From Cyclobacterium lianum (lineage in GTDB: Bacteria; Bacteroidota; Bacteroidia; Cytophagales; Cyclobacteriaceae), in assembly GCF_900143075.1 (NCBI RefSeq), contig NZ_FRCY01000002.1:372001-436000 (forward strand): DNA of 64,000 nucleotides. The letters are read 5' to 3'. The notes beneath the pieces were generated by a model, which had not been told where the DNA came from, did not search any database, and saw only the letters and a program-made list of their open reading frames with translations. Positions 1-8,543 of this stretch are shown in pieces; positions within the stretch are counted from its first letter, which is position 1; every line of letters begins with the position of its first letter. The position numbers were made by a program, and so were the translations under genes.

Positions 1-560
1 ATGGCGTAATACCTCCCGATGATAGAAGCCAGTTGACCGGCTGAGCTTTCGCAGTGGTTTTTTAAATCCTCCAGAAATCTCACGCCACTTTTCGGGTCGG
101 TATCTCTTCCATCCGTAAAGGCATGAATAAAAACATCCTCCACACCATTTGCTTTTGCAGCATCGCAAAGGCCTTTCAGATGGTAAAGGTGAGCATGAAC
201 ACCCCCATCAGAAACCAAACCTATCAGGTGAACTTTCCTCCCGGCTTCGACGGCTTCTGAAAAGGCCTTTTTCAATACCGGATGTTCAATCAGATCACCG
301 TCTTTCACGGCTTTATTGATCTTTACCAAATCCTGGTAAACCACCCTACCTGCTCCAATATTCATGTGCCCTACTTCGGAATTACCCATTTGACCTTCCG
401 GTAAGCCAACGGCAAGGCCCGAAGCATCCAGACGGGAATGCGGATATCTTTCGTACAGGCCATCGATGAAGGGAGTTTTGGCTTTATCAATTGCAGAGAC
501 TTCCGGACTGGGCGCTATTCCCCAGCCATCGAGAATCATTAATAAAACTTTCTTATTCAT
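1..560 (-). CDS. gpmI: 2,3-bisphosphoglycerate-independent phosphoglycerate mutase, N-terminal part
   Basis: This is the first 186 residues of a cofactor-independent phosphoglycerate mutase, which interconverts 3- and 2-phosphoglycerate in glycolysis using two metal ions. The gene runs off the left edge of the window. The start is an ATG at 558-560, and the protein opens MNKKVLLMILDGWG, which holds the first metal-binding aspartate of the alkaline-phosphatase superfamily. The motif GQMGNSEVGHMNIGAG carries the catalytic serine that becomes phosphorylated. SDGGVHAH and the DGRDT segment of the phosphotransferase insert follow in the usual order. A TATATTTG element about 104 bases upstream may be its promoter. 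Family assignment is certain; only the C-terminal part is unseen. Confidence 0.95.
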   Translation of the reverse strand, partial: MNKKVLLMILDGWGIAPSPEVSAIDKAKTPFIDGLYERYPHSRLDASGLAVGLPEGQMGNSEVGHMNIGAGRVVYQDLVKINKAVKDGDLIEHPVLKKAFSEAVEAGRKVHLIGLVSDGGVHAHLYHLKGLCDAAKANGVEDVFIHAFTDGRDTDPKSGVRFLEDLKNHCESSAGQLASIIGRYYA

Positions 561-663
561 GTCTTTTTCTATTGGTTACAATCAAACAAAAATTCCGGTT
601 TTTCCCAATGATTGGTTTCGGATCACTTGCCAGGATATTCATTCCCGGGTTTTCGCTGCCCCG

Positions 664-671
664 CAAATATA
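664..671 (-). promoter_or_regulatory. Candidate -7 element for gpmI
   Basis: Reading leftward the sequence is TATATTTG, an exact match to the Bacteroidota -7 consensus TAnnTTTG, 103 bases before the gpmI start. I see no clear TTTG -33 box at the expected spacing, so the call rests on one element. Confidence 0.35.
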
Positions 672-805
672 AGACAATAATAAATAGGGCCTGATAAATT
701 CAGCAATAATCTCCCGCAAGCAATCGCTCATCGCTGCCAGGAAACAAACCCGACAATTAATGGGAAACAAACTCTTTTTGGCCTGAATTTTGAGGCTGGA
801 AAAAT

Positions 806-1207
806 ATGTTGCGTTTAATCCCCATTTTTATTTTTGGCCTGATGTCAATTTCGGTCCTGAGCGAGGATTGCATGGCTCAGGAGGAAAATAATTCTCTGAA
901 AATAGCCTTTCAGCAAGGTTCGATCAGAGAGATCACCCGTTTTCTGGATGATATGGTTGAGATCAGTCTGGACAATGACAAAAGAGACTATTCCCGGAGT
1001 CAGGCGGAAATAGTACTTCGCGATTTTTTCAGAAACAACCCTGCCGAAAATTTCGACTTGCAACATGAAGGGCAAACGGGAGACAATTTGTCCTACCTTA
1101 TTGGGACTTATCATTCACTGGAAAGAAAATACCGGGTCCTTATCAGGGGGAAAATGATCGACAATGCCCGATTTATCATTTACAGCCTGGGAATTATCAG
1201 GCAATAA
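806..1207 (+). CDS. DUF4783 family secreted protein
   Basis: This 133-residue protein has a short N-terminal hydrophobic segment (about residues 4-18) ending near SEDCMAQE, so it is probably exported. The rest resembles the DUF4783 family of Bacteroidota: a small alpha+beta domain with NTF2-like character, including the stretch EIVLRDFFRNNP and a terminal strand RFIIYSLGI. Members are often found directly upstream of nadC, as here, 42 bases away. No catalytic residues can be assigned and the role is unknown. The family call comes from remembered sequence features and gene order, not a search. Confidence 0.75.
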   Translation: MLRLIPIFIFGLMSISVLSEDCMAQEENNSLKIAFQQGSIREITRFLDDMVEISLDNDKRDYSRSQAEIVLRDFFRNNPAENFDLQHEGQTGDNLSYLIGTYHSLERKYRVLIRGKMIDNARFIIYSLGIIRQ

Positions 1208-1249
1208 ACAGCCTGTCCTGTCGGGAATATTTGTTATTTTTGTTCCGTC

Positions 1250-2128
1250 ATGCAGGAATACATCAATCCAGAAAGTTTACAGCATTTTATACAGGCAGCC
1301 TTTCTTGAAGATATCGGAGAGGGAGATCATTCCACCCTGGCGGCAGTACCTCCCGACCAGCAAGGATCTGCCCAACTGCTGATCAAGGAAAACGGCGTGA
1401 TCGCCGGGCTTGAGTTGGCCAAGACCATTTTTCACTACCACGACCCGGAAATGAAGGTTCGCCTGTTGCTGCAGGATGGACAGTGTGTTCAAGCCGGTGA
1501 TATAGGCCTGCTGGTAAGTGGCAAAGCCGCCTCCATATTGACAACAGAACGTTTGGTTTTGAACTGCATGCAGCGCATGAGCGGTATCGCCACAAAGACA
1601 AAGAAATTAAATGATCTCATCGCCCACACCGGCGCGCAACTGCTGGACACGAGAAAAACTACGCCAAATTTTCGCTTGTTGGAAAAATGGGCTGTCTCTA
1701 TCGGAGGTGGAAAAAACCATCGGTTTGCCCTCTATGACATGATCATGCTCAAGGACAATCACATTGATTTTGCGGGAGGCATCCCACAAGCCATCAGGGC
1801 CACACATGCCTACCTCAGCAAAAAACAGCTCGATCTGAAAATTGAGATTGAAACCAGAAGTTTGCAGGAAGTCCGTCTGGTACTAGATACCGGAGGTGTA
1901 GACATCATCATGCTGGACAACATGGATCCGCAAACCATGAAAGAAGCTGTAGGGATGATTGGCAAACAATACCTGACCGAAGCCTCAGGCGGAATTGATG
2001 AGGAAACCATTGTGGCTGTGGCTGAGTCAGGTGTGGATTACATCTCTGTGGGCGCGCTCACCCATCAGGTAAAGAGCATGGATATCAGTCTGAAGGCCTT
2101 GAAAGGTCATCGGCAAACTGCAAATTGA
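1250..2128 (+). CDS. nadC: Nicotinate-nucleotide pyrophosphorylase (quinolinate phosphoribosyltransferase)
   Basis: NadC converts quinolinate and PRPP to nicotinate mononucleotide, pyrophosphate and CO2, the last de novo step before the shared NAD pathway. The 292-residue protein is of usual length. It shows the family signatures in order: GEGDHST (residues 23-29), TTER (98-101), DTRKTTP (133-139) and GGGKNHR (152-158), followed by KDNH (168-171); these bind quinolinate and PRPP. The C-terminal barrel end (SVGALTHQVKSMDISLK) is intact and carries an extra tail of about ten residues. That tail lies in a 44-base convergent overlap with the downstream ABC transporter gene. No nadA or nadB is in the window. 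Confidence 0.96.
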   Translation: MQEYINPESLQHFIQAAFLEDIGEGDHSTLAAVPPDQQGSAQLLIKENGVIAGLELAKTIFHYHDPEMKVRLLLQDGQCVQAGDIGLLVSGKAASILTTERLVLNCMQRMSGIATKTKKLNDLIAHTGAQLLDTRKTTPNFRLLEKWAVSIGGGKNHRFALYDMIMLKDNHIDFAGGIPQAIRATHAYLSKKQLDLKIEIETRSLQEVRLVLDTGGVDIIMLDNMDPQTMKEAVGMIGKQYLTEASGGIDEETIVAVAESGVDYISVGALTHQVKSMDISLKALKGHRQTAN

Positions 2129-3896
2129 CCAGGTGGGCGTAATGCCCATTGCTTAATGCAGATAGTTCTTCGTGGTTTCCTTCTTCAATGATTTTTCCTG
2201 ATTTTAGCACGTAGATGCGATCCACCTTCCGGATGGTGGCCAATCTGTGCGCAATGATAATGGTAGTACGGCCTTTCATCAGCTTGTCCAGCGCTTCCTG
2301 TACCAGGGCTTCCGAAGCTGCATCCAGCGATGAGGTGGCTTCGTCCAGAATCAATATGGCCGGATCCTTTAAAATGGCTCTGGCAATGGCGATCCTTTGC
2401 CTTTGTCCTCCCGAGAGTTTGATGCCTCGCTCTCCCACCAACGTATCCAGGCCATCGGGAAAGCGTTGGATAAATTCCCAGGCATTGGCCTGAGTAGCTG
2501 CGGCTATTATTTCCTTCTCTGTAGCACCAGGTCTGGCATACAATATATTTTCCCGGATACTACCGCCAAATAGCAGTACCTCCTGTGGAACAATACCTAT
2601 GTTTTGCCGTAGTTGCTGTGGATCCCAATGCCGGATAGACTGTCCGTCCAGTAAGATATCTCCTTGTCCTAACGCATAAAACTTGAGCAATAATTGTATA
2701 ATGGTAGATTTTCCGGCACCGCTATGTCCTGCCAGTGCCACCTTTTCGCCAGGACCGATAGAAAAATCAATGCCATCAAGAACACGATATTCCGGACGGG
2801 TGGGATAATGAAATACCACCTGCTTAAATCTGATGGAACCAGCCACTTTTTGCACTTCAGCGCCGGATTTGCGCTCCTCAGCGGCTTCCTCCAGGATCTC
2901 CAAAACCCTCTCCGACGAACCGATCGCCTTTTGTACCTGCCCATATATATCACCCAGGCCGGCGATAGATCCTCCGATAAAAGTGGTGTAAAGCACGAAG
3001 GATACCAGGTCTCCAATGCTCATTTCGCCGGCACTTACCAATGTAGCACCATACCAGATCACAGCGACGATACCCCCAAACAATGCAAAAATGATAAATG
3101 AAATAAACGCTCCCCTGAATTTGGCGGCCTTTAATGCAACTTCCACCACCCTGTCCAGGCGAAAGCGATAACGGTTGGATTCATATGCTTCTCCCGTAAA
3201 GGATTTGACCGTCACAATGGACTGGAGGGTTTCCTCTACCACCACATTGGCTGCTGCCAGCTCGTCCTGAGTGGTTTTTGAGAGTTTTCGGATAAACCTG
3301 CCAAAAACCATGGCGATGATCACCAGCAAGGGTATGGTTATCAGCATGAATAGCGTCAGTCGCGGCGTGCTATAGAAAAGGAAGGCGATACCTACCAGCA
3401 GGGTGATTACCTGCCGCAGCAATTCGGCCAGGGTAATCGAAAAAGTATCCTGAAGCAATGATACATCAGATGTGATCCGACTGATCAATTCCCCCGTTCT
3501 CCGTTGATCAAAAAAGGTCATGGGCAACCTTACCAGATGCTCGTAAAGAGCCACCCGGATATCCTTCATGGAGCGCTCGCTGACCTGAGCAAACAGCCAG
3601 ACGCGGAAAAAGGAAAAGATACTTTGAACCAGCAATATACCCAGCAGTATAAAGGCGATGCCGTTGATGTCATTGATAACCCACTCTTCTCCTGAAGCAG
3701 CATCTATTAATTTTCCCGCAACAAACGGAAAGGTCAGCAGCATCAAACTGGATAGAAACAAGAATATCATTCCCGCAATAAAATAGCCCTTGTAGGGAAG
3801 CGCAAACCTGAAAATACCCGACAATTTTGCCAGGTTTTTTTTGCTCAATTTTCTTTTTTCCGATTCATCCAGGGGTAAACCTCTTTGTTTGGCCAT
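2085..3896 (-). CDS. ABC exporter, fused membrane and ATPase domains (MsbA/ABCB type)
   Basis: A half-transporter of 603 residues that should work as a homodimer in the inner membrane. The transmembrane domain covers roughly residues 30-320, with six predicted helices. The ATPase domain follows, with Walker A GHSGAGKST (390-398), the Q-loop near PQEV, signature LSGGQ (494-498), Walker B ILILDE (514-519) and the H-loop histidine at 550. All catalytic elements are present. Such proteins export lipids, lipid A precursors, peptides or drugs; the sequence does not tell which. The gene is convergent with nadC and their 3' ends overlap by 44 bases, so a terminator for either would lie inside the other. 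The start is the ATG at 3894-3896. Confidence 0.92.
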   Translation of the reverse strand: MAKQRGLPLDESEKRKLSKKNLAKLSGIFRFALPYKGYFIAGMIFLFLSSLMLLTFPFVAGKLIDAASGEEWVINDINGIAFILLGILLVQSIFSFFRVWLFAQVSERSMKDIRVALYEHLVRLPMTFFDQRRTGELISRITSDVSLLQDTFSITLAELLRQVITLLVGIAFLFYSTPRLTLFMLITIPLLVIIAMVFGRFIRKLSKTTQDELAAANVVVEETLQSIVTVKSFTGEAYESNRYRFRLDRVVEVALKAAKFRGAFISFIIFALFGGIVAVIWYGATLVSAGEMSIGDLVSFVLYTTFIGGSIAGLGDIYGQVQKAIGSSERVLEILEEAAEERKSGAEVQKVAGSIRFKQVVFHYPTRPEYRVLDGIDFSIGPGEKVALAGHSGAGKSTIIQLLLKFYALGQGDILLDGQSIRHWDPQQLRQNIGIVPQEVLLFGGSIRENILYARPGATEKEIIAAATQANAWEFIQRFPDGLDTLVGERGIKLSGGQRQRIAIARAILKDPAILILDEATSSLDAASEALVQEALDKLMKGRTTIIIAHRLATIRKVDRIYVLKSGKIIEEGNHEELSALSNGHYAHLVNLQFADDLSRPSD

Positions 3897-3935
3897 GGTT
3901 GATGCTATGCTTCAAAAGATGTACAACTGTGCGTT

Positions 3936-4271
3936 TTATTTTTTTGCTCTTCGGTTAAACAATCTCCCGATTCGCTGCAGAAACTTTTTTTCTTTCTCCC
4001 AAAAGAAGGTAAACTGCCCAAATATGAAACCATACACCAGTAAAAATATCTGGTAAAGCGGAAGTACCAGTAATAGGTAGATTACCGTCTGCACAAATCC
4101 CCCTCCACGGGTATCTACTCCAAGAAGATCAAAAATGGGCTTTTTGACAAACAGGATGGTAAAACCCGTACAGGCAAAAACGATCAGGACCAAGACAACC
4201 TGCCAAAGGCTGTTTAGCTTCCATTTTTGTTTAAGCCGCTCCAGAAAACCGGGTTTACTTTCATTTGGCAT
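3936..4271 (-). CDS. Small membrane protein, DUF6787-like
   Basis: The protein has 111 residues if it starts at the ATG at 4269-4271 (MPNESKPG), four bases after the lysC stop. An in-frame TTG six codons earlier would overlap lysC and is less likely. It has two hydrophobic segments, about residues 24-44 (VVLVLIVFACTGFTILFV) and 63-85, and a strongly basic C-terminus (RIGRLFNRRAKK) that should face the cytoplasm. It resembles the uncharacterised DUF6787 family of Bacteroidota. It probably shares a transcript with lysC. No function can be assigned. Confidence 0.75.
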   Translation of the reverse strand: MPNESKPGFLERLKQKWKLNSLWQVVLVLIVFACTGFTILFVKKPIFDLLGVDTRGGGFVQTVIYLLLVLPLYQIFLLVYGFIFGQFTFFWEKEKKFLQRIGRLFNRRAKK

Positions 4272-4275
4272 GGGC

Positions 4276-5601
4276 TTATTCAAAATCAAAGAGACTTTCG
4301 TTCAGGGCTTTCAACACGTGTTCCTTCTGTTTGCCATCGATCAGCAGAGAAACGTTGTGTCTGCTTCCTCCATAGGAAACCATGCGCAGGGGAATCTGTT
4401 CCAAACTGTCCATGATTTTATTCAGCACCCCTTCTTCCTCCATGATATTATTGCCTACGATACAAATAATGGAAAGGTGATGGTCTACTTCTACCTTACC
4501 CAATTTTTGTATCTCGGCGGTAATCTCTTTCAGATGCGAAACATCGTCAATAGTCAGAGAAATGGCAACCTCCGAAGTGGTGATCATGTCAATGGAGGTG
4601 CGGTACCGCTCAAAAATTTCAAAGACCTTTCTCAGAAACCCGTAGGCGAGAAGCATTCTGCTGGATTTGATCTTCAGTGCGGTAATGCCATCCTTTGCGG
4701 CAATGGCCTTGACACCTACCTCACCATCCCCGTTACCCGTAATAGTGGTACCAGGTGCCTGCGGTTCCATAGTATTCAGCAATTTTACCGGAACATTGTG
4801 GAGCTGGGCGGGCCATATAGAAGCGGGATGAAGGATCTTCGCCCCGAAATAGGCCAATTCCGCCGCCTCATCGAAAGAAAGGTGTGCAATGGCTTTCGTA
4901 CGGTCAACAATCCTGGGATCGTTATTGTGCATCCCGTCTATATCGGTCCATATCTCTACTACACTGGCAGCCGTGGCGGCCCCGATCAAAGAGGCGGTAT
5001 AATCGCTTCCCCCTCTCTTCAGGTTATCGACTTCATTCCGGTGATTTTTGCAAATGTACCCCTGTGTGATAAAGATACTGTCTTCGGGATATCTGGACAG
5101 GATGGCCTCCAGTCGCTGCCTGATCCGGGACAGCTCAGGCTCATTGTGCTCATCAATACTCATAAATTCCAGGGCCGGAAGAAACACAGCCGGAATTTCC
5201 AGTTCCTGCAGCAAGGTATAGAACAGCTTCGTTGAGAGCAATTCTCCCTGAGCAAGAATATCCTTATTTATGGCCTCGTTAAAGGATATTTTTAATATGA
5301 TGGTCAGAAATTCAAAATGCTCCCGGATGATCTGCAAGGCCTTTGCCCGCCCTGCCTTCGAAGTCAGCAGTTCCAGGTAAAAATTATTGTAGTGCTCATG
5401 CAGTGCATCGATCTTCTGCTGGGCCACATCTTTTTTTCCTTCTGCCAGTGCTTCCCCAATACCTACCAGTGCGTTTGTGGTTCCGGAAAGCGCAGACAGC
5501 ACCACAATTTTTTTATCATCATCAGCTGTAATCAAATCTTTTACCTGATGCATCCTTTCGGGTCTTCCTACGGAAGTACCTCCGAATTTCATGATTTTCA
5601 T
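4276..5601 (-). CDS. lysC: Aspartate kinase, monofunctional
   Basis: Aspartate kinase phosphorylates aspartate, the entry step to lysine, threonine, methionine and diaminopimelate. The 441-residue protein opens with the nucleotide-binding motif KFGGTSVG (residues 5-12). Further motifs are GSDYTASLIG in the kinase domain and EIWTDIDGMHNNDPR, which binds aspartate. The C-terminal third holds tandem ACT domains for allosteric feedback (SSRMLLAYGFLRKVFEIFE and the SIICIVGNNIMEEEG repeat). There is no fused homoserine dehydrogenase. The length fits the single-function class. It is followed by the DUF6787 gene. I see no leader peptide or lysine riboswitch in the short upstream gap. Confidence 0.94.
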   Translation of the reverse strand: MKIMKFGGTSVGRPERMHQVKDLITADDDKKIVVLSALSGTTNALVGIGEALAEGKKDVAQQKIDALHEHYNNFYLELLTSKAGRAKALQIIREHFEFLTIILKISFNEAINKDILAQGELLSTKLFYTLLQELEIPAVFLPALEFMSIDEHNEPELSRIRQRLEAILSRYPEDSIFITQGYICKNHRNEVDNLKRGGSDYTASLIGAATAASVVEIWTDIDGMHNNDPRIVDRTKAIAHLSFDEAAELAYFGAKILHPASIWPAQLHNVPVKLLNTMEPQAPGTTITGNGDGEVGVKAIAAKDGITALKIKSSRMLLAYGFLRKVFEIFERYRTSIDMITTSEVAISLTIDDVSHLKEITAEIQKLGKVEVDHHLSIICIVGNNIMEEEGVLNKIMDSLEQIPLRMVSYGGSRHNVSLLIDGKQKEHVLKALNESLFDFE

Positions 5602-5644
5602 ACAAAAAACAGTTTAAATTGTCAGATTGGTGGGAGACTGCTCT

Positions 5645-6121
5645 TTAGAATCCCAGCATTTTTATCGCCGATATGGCTGCCTCATCTCCTTTGTTTCCAT
5701 GTTTACCTCCCGCTCTGTCCAGTGCCTGCTGCTGGTTTTCGGGGGTCAGTACGCCAAAGATGACCGGCTTGTCATATTTCAGCCCCACCTCGGTAATACC
5801 ATGAGCCACGGCACTGCAGATAAAATCGAAATGACGGGTCTCCCCCTGAATTACACAACCCAGGCAAATCACAGCATCAATCTCTTCCAGTTTGGCCAGC
5901 CACTGGGCTCCCAGGGGCAATTCAAAGGATCCGGGAACATTCTTCCTGTAAATATTATTTTCCTTTGCTCCATGCCGCAATAAAGTTTCCAATGCAGCGC
6001 CATATAGGGATTCGGTGATTTCATCGTTCCACTCGGAAACCACAATGCCGAATTTCCTGGCTTTGATATCGGAAATATTGGCATTCGAATGTTGACTCAG
6101 ATTTTTTAGGGAAGTGGCCAT
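5645..6121 (-). CDS. ribH: 6,7-dimethyl-8-ribityllumazine synthase
   Basis: RibH condenses 5-amino-6-ribitylamino-uracil with dihydroxybutanone phosphate, the penultimate step of riboflavin synthesis. Starting at the ATG at 6119-6121 (MATSLKNLSQ) gives 158 residues, normal for the family; a longer reading frame upstream adds an unlikely tail. Family signatures are present: GIVVSEWNDEIT, the PGSFELPLGAQWLA segment, LGCVIQGETRHFDFI with the conserved histidine, and FGVLTPENQQQALDRAGG near the end. The enzyme usually forms a pentamer or an icosahedral shell. No other rib genes are adjacent; the next gene leftward is lysC, 43 bases away. Confidence 0.95.
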   Translation of the reverse strand: MATSLKNLSQHSNANISDIKARKFGIVVSEWNDEITESLYGAALETLLRHGAKENNIYRKNVPGSFELPLGAQWLAKLEEIDAVICLGCVIQGETRHFDFICSAVAHGITEVGLKYDKPVIFGVLTPENQQQALDRAGGKHGNKGDEAAISAIKMLGF

Positions 6122-6138
6122 TTTTACAAAATTTTCAT

Positions 6139-6173
6139 AAAAAAAGAGTAAAACCAAAAACGGCCTTACTCTT
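6139..6173 (-). terminator. Rho-independent terminator of the TPR gene
   Basis: Leftward, an 8-base stem (AAGAGTAA pairing with TTACTCTT, 14-base loop) is followed by a run of seven T. It sits 23 bases after the stop of the TPR gene and just before the ribH start, so it separates the two transcripts. Confidence 0.7.
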
Positions 6174-6195
6174 CTTTTCAATGTTGAAATTCATT

Positions 6196-6918
6196 TCAAT
6201 TAGAAGCCAGGCCTTCAAGCCTTGCTTTGTGTTTTCGGGCTTCAGTATATTCATAAGAATCCGGATACTTCGACTCAATCTCCCCGTAGGCAGCAATGGC
6301 TTGCTGCAGGTTACCGGCCTCCTCATGAGCGACTGCCAATTTGGCCAAATACCTTGGTGTAAAATATTTATTCGTGTTGTAATTCGCAGCCCTTTCGTAT
6401 AAGCTGATGGCCTTGTCCGGATTACCCAGCTCCATGTAGGCGTCGCCGGTAAGCGAGTAAGCCTGGGCCTGCACAAAGAAGTCAGAAGAAGAGAAACTTT
6501 CCAGATGGTCTACGGCAGTCTGATATTCTCCCTGAGAAAGATAGATAGACCCGGTATAAAAGTGGGAAAGGTTTGCCGCATCTGTCCCGCCGTAATCCTC
6601 AATGATATCCAGGAAACCCGGCTGCACACCGTCTCCATTCAAGGCAAAATCCAGGCTGTCCTGCTCGTAGTAATAAACCGCCTGAAACATTTCGCCCTGA
6701 GCTTTCTCATTTTGATTGGCCTTGTGGATCTGATAGCCGACAATCGCGGCAATAATCAATATCATCAGGCCAATGACGCCTCCTACCAATTTGGTGTTTT
6801 CCTTCAAAAAGGCTTCTCCCCTTCCCAAACGGGTTGCTATTGCATCCGGATTTTCGAGAAGTTCGTTTGAGGTTTCAGGTGCTGCTTTTCCCTTTCTGGT
6901 CTTTTGCTTCGCCATCAT
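6196..6918 (-). CDS. TPR-containing inner-membrane protein (YfgM-like)
   Basis: The protein has 240 residues. A charged cytoplasmic N-terminus of about 43 residues is followed by one transmembrane helix (about 45-63, VGGVIGLMILIIAAIVGYQI). An outside domain follows with tetratricopeptide repeats, the clearest being AQAYSLTGDAYMELGNPDKAISLYERAA and a second ending LAVAHEEAGNLQQAIAAYGEI. This plan matches the YfgM/PpiD-associated TPR family, which binds SecYEG and exported proteins, but a direct role is only inferred. It is a single-gene unit, with a good promoter at 6935-6966 and a terminator at 6139-6173. The start is one of two adjacent ATG codons at 6913-6918. Confidence 0.8.
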   Translation of the reverse strand: MMAKQKTRKGKAAPETSNELLENPDAIATRLGRGEAFLKENTKLVGGVIGLMILIIAAIVGYQIHKANQNEKAQGEMFQAVYYYEQDSLDFALNGDGVQPGFLDIIEDYGGTDAANLSHFYTGSIYLSQGEYQTAVDHLESFSSSDFFVQAQAYSLTGDAYMELGNPDKAISLYERAANYNTNKYFTPRYLAKLAVAHEEAGNLQQAIAAYGEIESKYPDSYEYTEARKHKARLEGLASN

Positions 6919-6934
6919 TTTAAAATTTGAGTGG

Positions 6935-6966
6935 CAAATATAGATGATGTTTTAATCAATAACAAA
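6935..6966 (-). promoter_or_regulatory. Promoter of the TPR gene
   Basis: Leftward the sequence reads TTTG, 20 bases, TATATTTG, which fits the Bacteroidota sigma-A consensus. The -7 box ends 17 bases before the start codon. Confidence 0.5.
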
Positions 6967-7080
6967 AGTATTGTCCAATCAAAAATGGAAAAGCCTCACT
7001 TTAACAGACAGAAAATCAGTAATGGGAGGCGGCAGCCTTGCCGACGGCCACCCCACTAAAATTACAGACCAATAGCAACA

Positions 7081-7110
7081 AATGACCGGACCAGTATTGA
7101 TCCGGTCATT
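7081..7110. terminator. Perfect hairpin after the PhoX-like gene
   Basis: AATGACCGGA and TCCGGTCATT form a perfect 10-base stem with a 10-base loop, 23 bases past the stop of the leftward PhoX-like gene. No T-run follows on either strand, so it may be a transcript-end stabiliser rather than an intrinsic terminator. Confidence 0.4.
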
Positions 7111-7133
7111 GCCATCTATGGGTCAGGAATCTC

Positions 7134-8543
7134 TCAACTTTTCCAGGGACCCGTGATGGCCAGGGTAATTCCCGGGCCCTGTATGTTTACAAAATAGGTT
7201 TTGCCAGATGGAGAAAACACGCCTCCGGCAAGCTCGGAAGCAAAACCAACATTCTCAGCAAGGTGGTACAGCTCTCCTTTTGGCGTAATACCTACCAGAA
7301 ATGGATGCTTGTGATCTTCACAAAGGATCACATCTCCCCAGGGAGCTACAGCCAGGTTGTCACAATTTTTGAGAATTTCCCGGTCGTTTGGCTCCGCAAA
7401 AAGAGTCAATTCGCCGGGCGCCTTTTCTTCTTCGGGAGTTCCTTCCCATTGGCTGGGCACATACTTGAATACCTGACCTGCTCCGATTTTGCCACCATTT
7501 GTACAGGCAAAATACACCTCTTTATCTCCCCACCAGATGCCTTCACCTCTGGCAAAAACAGCTGCTCCTTTGTCAAAACCCTGAAAACGCAGGTCATCTT
7601 CCGGGGATTCCACGTTTTCAATATCTATCCAGGTGACCTTTTTAGCTTCCATCACCGGAAAATCGGGACCTTCGCTATCCTCCCAATTGCGGGTATCCCT
7701 GCTCTTTTCACCCAATATGGCAAGTGCCTGGAGTTTTCCCCCCTTGTCCAATTTGCCCGGCTTATTTGGAATATATCTGTAAAATATGCCGTCACCCCTG
7801 TCTTCTGTCAGGTAAACAACGCCGGAAGCCGGATCTACAGCCACTGCCTCATGATTAAATCTCCCCATGGCTTTGATGGGACGGGGGTTAGCCCGCAAAG
7901 GCTCTTCTGATGCCGGTACTTCAAACACGTAACCATGATCCGCTTCCAGACGATCTTCGTAATCCCCCTTCTTTAAAGTACTTTCTTCACAGGTAAGCCA
8001 GGAGCCCCATGGCGTAATGCCGCCAGCACAATTCCTCACCGTACCTGCGAGGCTGAGGTATTGTCTGACCATATTTCCTGATTGCTCATCGTATACAAAG
8101 GTAGTCGTACCCCCCAGAGAAGGCAGAATACCTTTACCAAAATCATAAAAATCCTTTTTATTCAGCTTATCCAAAAGCTCATAATTGGCACCAAATCCTG
8201 AATGTTCCATGGCGTCAGGGCTTACTTCATGATTACGAACCACGATCACCCGACCATTTTTGCCCTGAAAAGCCCCCATTCCATCGGCCAACCCCGGCAA
8301 TGTCAGGCCATCATCCATCGCATCTCCCGCCCGACTGATAATCTTATAGGAAAATCCCTCAGGTAAATTGAGTATGCCCTCCGGGTCCTTTTTCAGAGGC
8401 CCGTAGCCAAGCGTGGCCTTTTTTGAAGTGCTGGCTAAAGAAAAACCTGGCTGCATGAATTGGTATAAACCCATAAAACCGATAGTGGCCATTCCTGATG
8501 CCTTGATAAAATTTCTTCTCGAATCTTTTGCTGAATGTTTCAT
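7134..8543 (-). CDS. PhoX-like secreted protein (DUF839)
   Basis: The protein has 469 residues from the ATG at 8541-8543. It starts with a Tat-type signal: SRRNFIKASG then a hydrophobic stretch ending near SLAST, so it should be exported folded, often with a metal cofactor. The body fits the DUF839/PhoX family of calcium- and iron-dependent phosphatase-like beta-propellers. Visible signatures are VVRNHEVSPDA, GGTTTFVYDE, NCAGGITPWGSWLTCEE, GRFNHEAVAVDP and LCEDHKHPFLVG. PhoX proper is an alkaline phosphatase, but many members are of unknown substrate, so phosphatase activity is inferred. A longer frame adds 62 unlikely residues upstream and is rejected. It is a single-gene unit. Confidence 0.88.
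   Translation of the reverse strand: MKHSAKDSRRNFIKASGMATIGFMGLYQFMQPGFSLASTSKKATLGYGPLKKDPEGILNLPEGFSYKIISRAGDAMDDGLTLPGLADGMGAFQGKNGRVIVVRNHEVSPDAMEHSGFGANYELLDKLNKKDFYDFGKGILPSLGGTTTFVYDEQSGNMVRQYLSLAGTVRNCAGGITPWGSWLTCEESTLKKGDYEDRLEADHGYVFEVPASEEPLRANPRPIKAMGRFNHEAVAVDPASGVVYLTEDRGDGIFYRYIPNKPGKLDKGGKLQALAILGEKSRDTRNWEDSEGPDFPVMEAKKVTWIDIENVESPEDDLRFQGFDKGAAVFARGEGIWWGDKEVYFACTNGGKIGAGQVFKYVPSQWEGTPEEEKAPGELTLFAEPNDREILKNCDNLAVAPWGDVILCEDHKHPFLVGITPKGELYHLAENVGFASELAGGVFSPSGKTYFVNIQGPGITLAITGPWKS

Noticed and set aside
4135-5235. 366-codon forward open frame opposite lysC
   Set aside because: Antisense to an intact aspartate kinase; no recognisable motifs.
6184-6199. Palindrome TTGAAAT/ATTTCAA overlapping the TPR gene stop
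   Set aside because: It is AT-only and short, and the real terminator lies just downstream; taken as chance.
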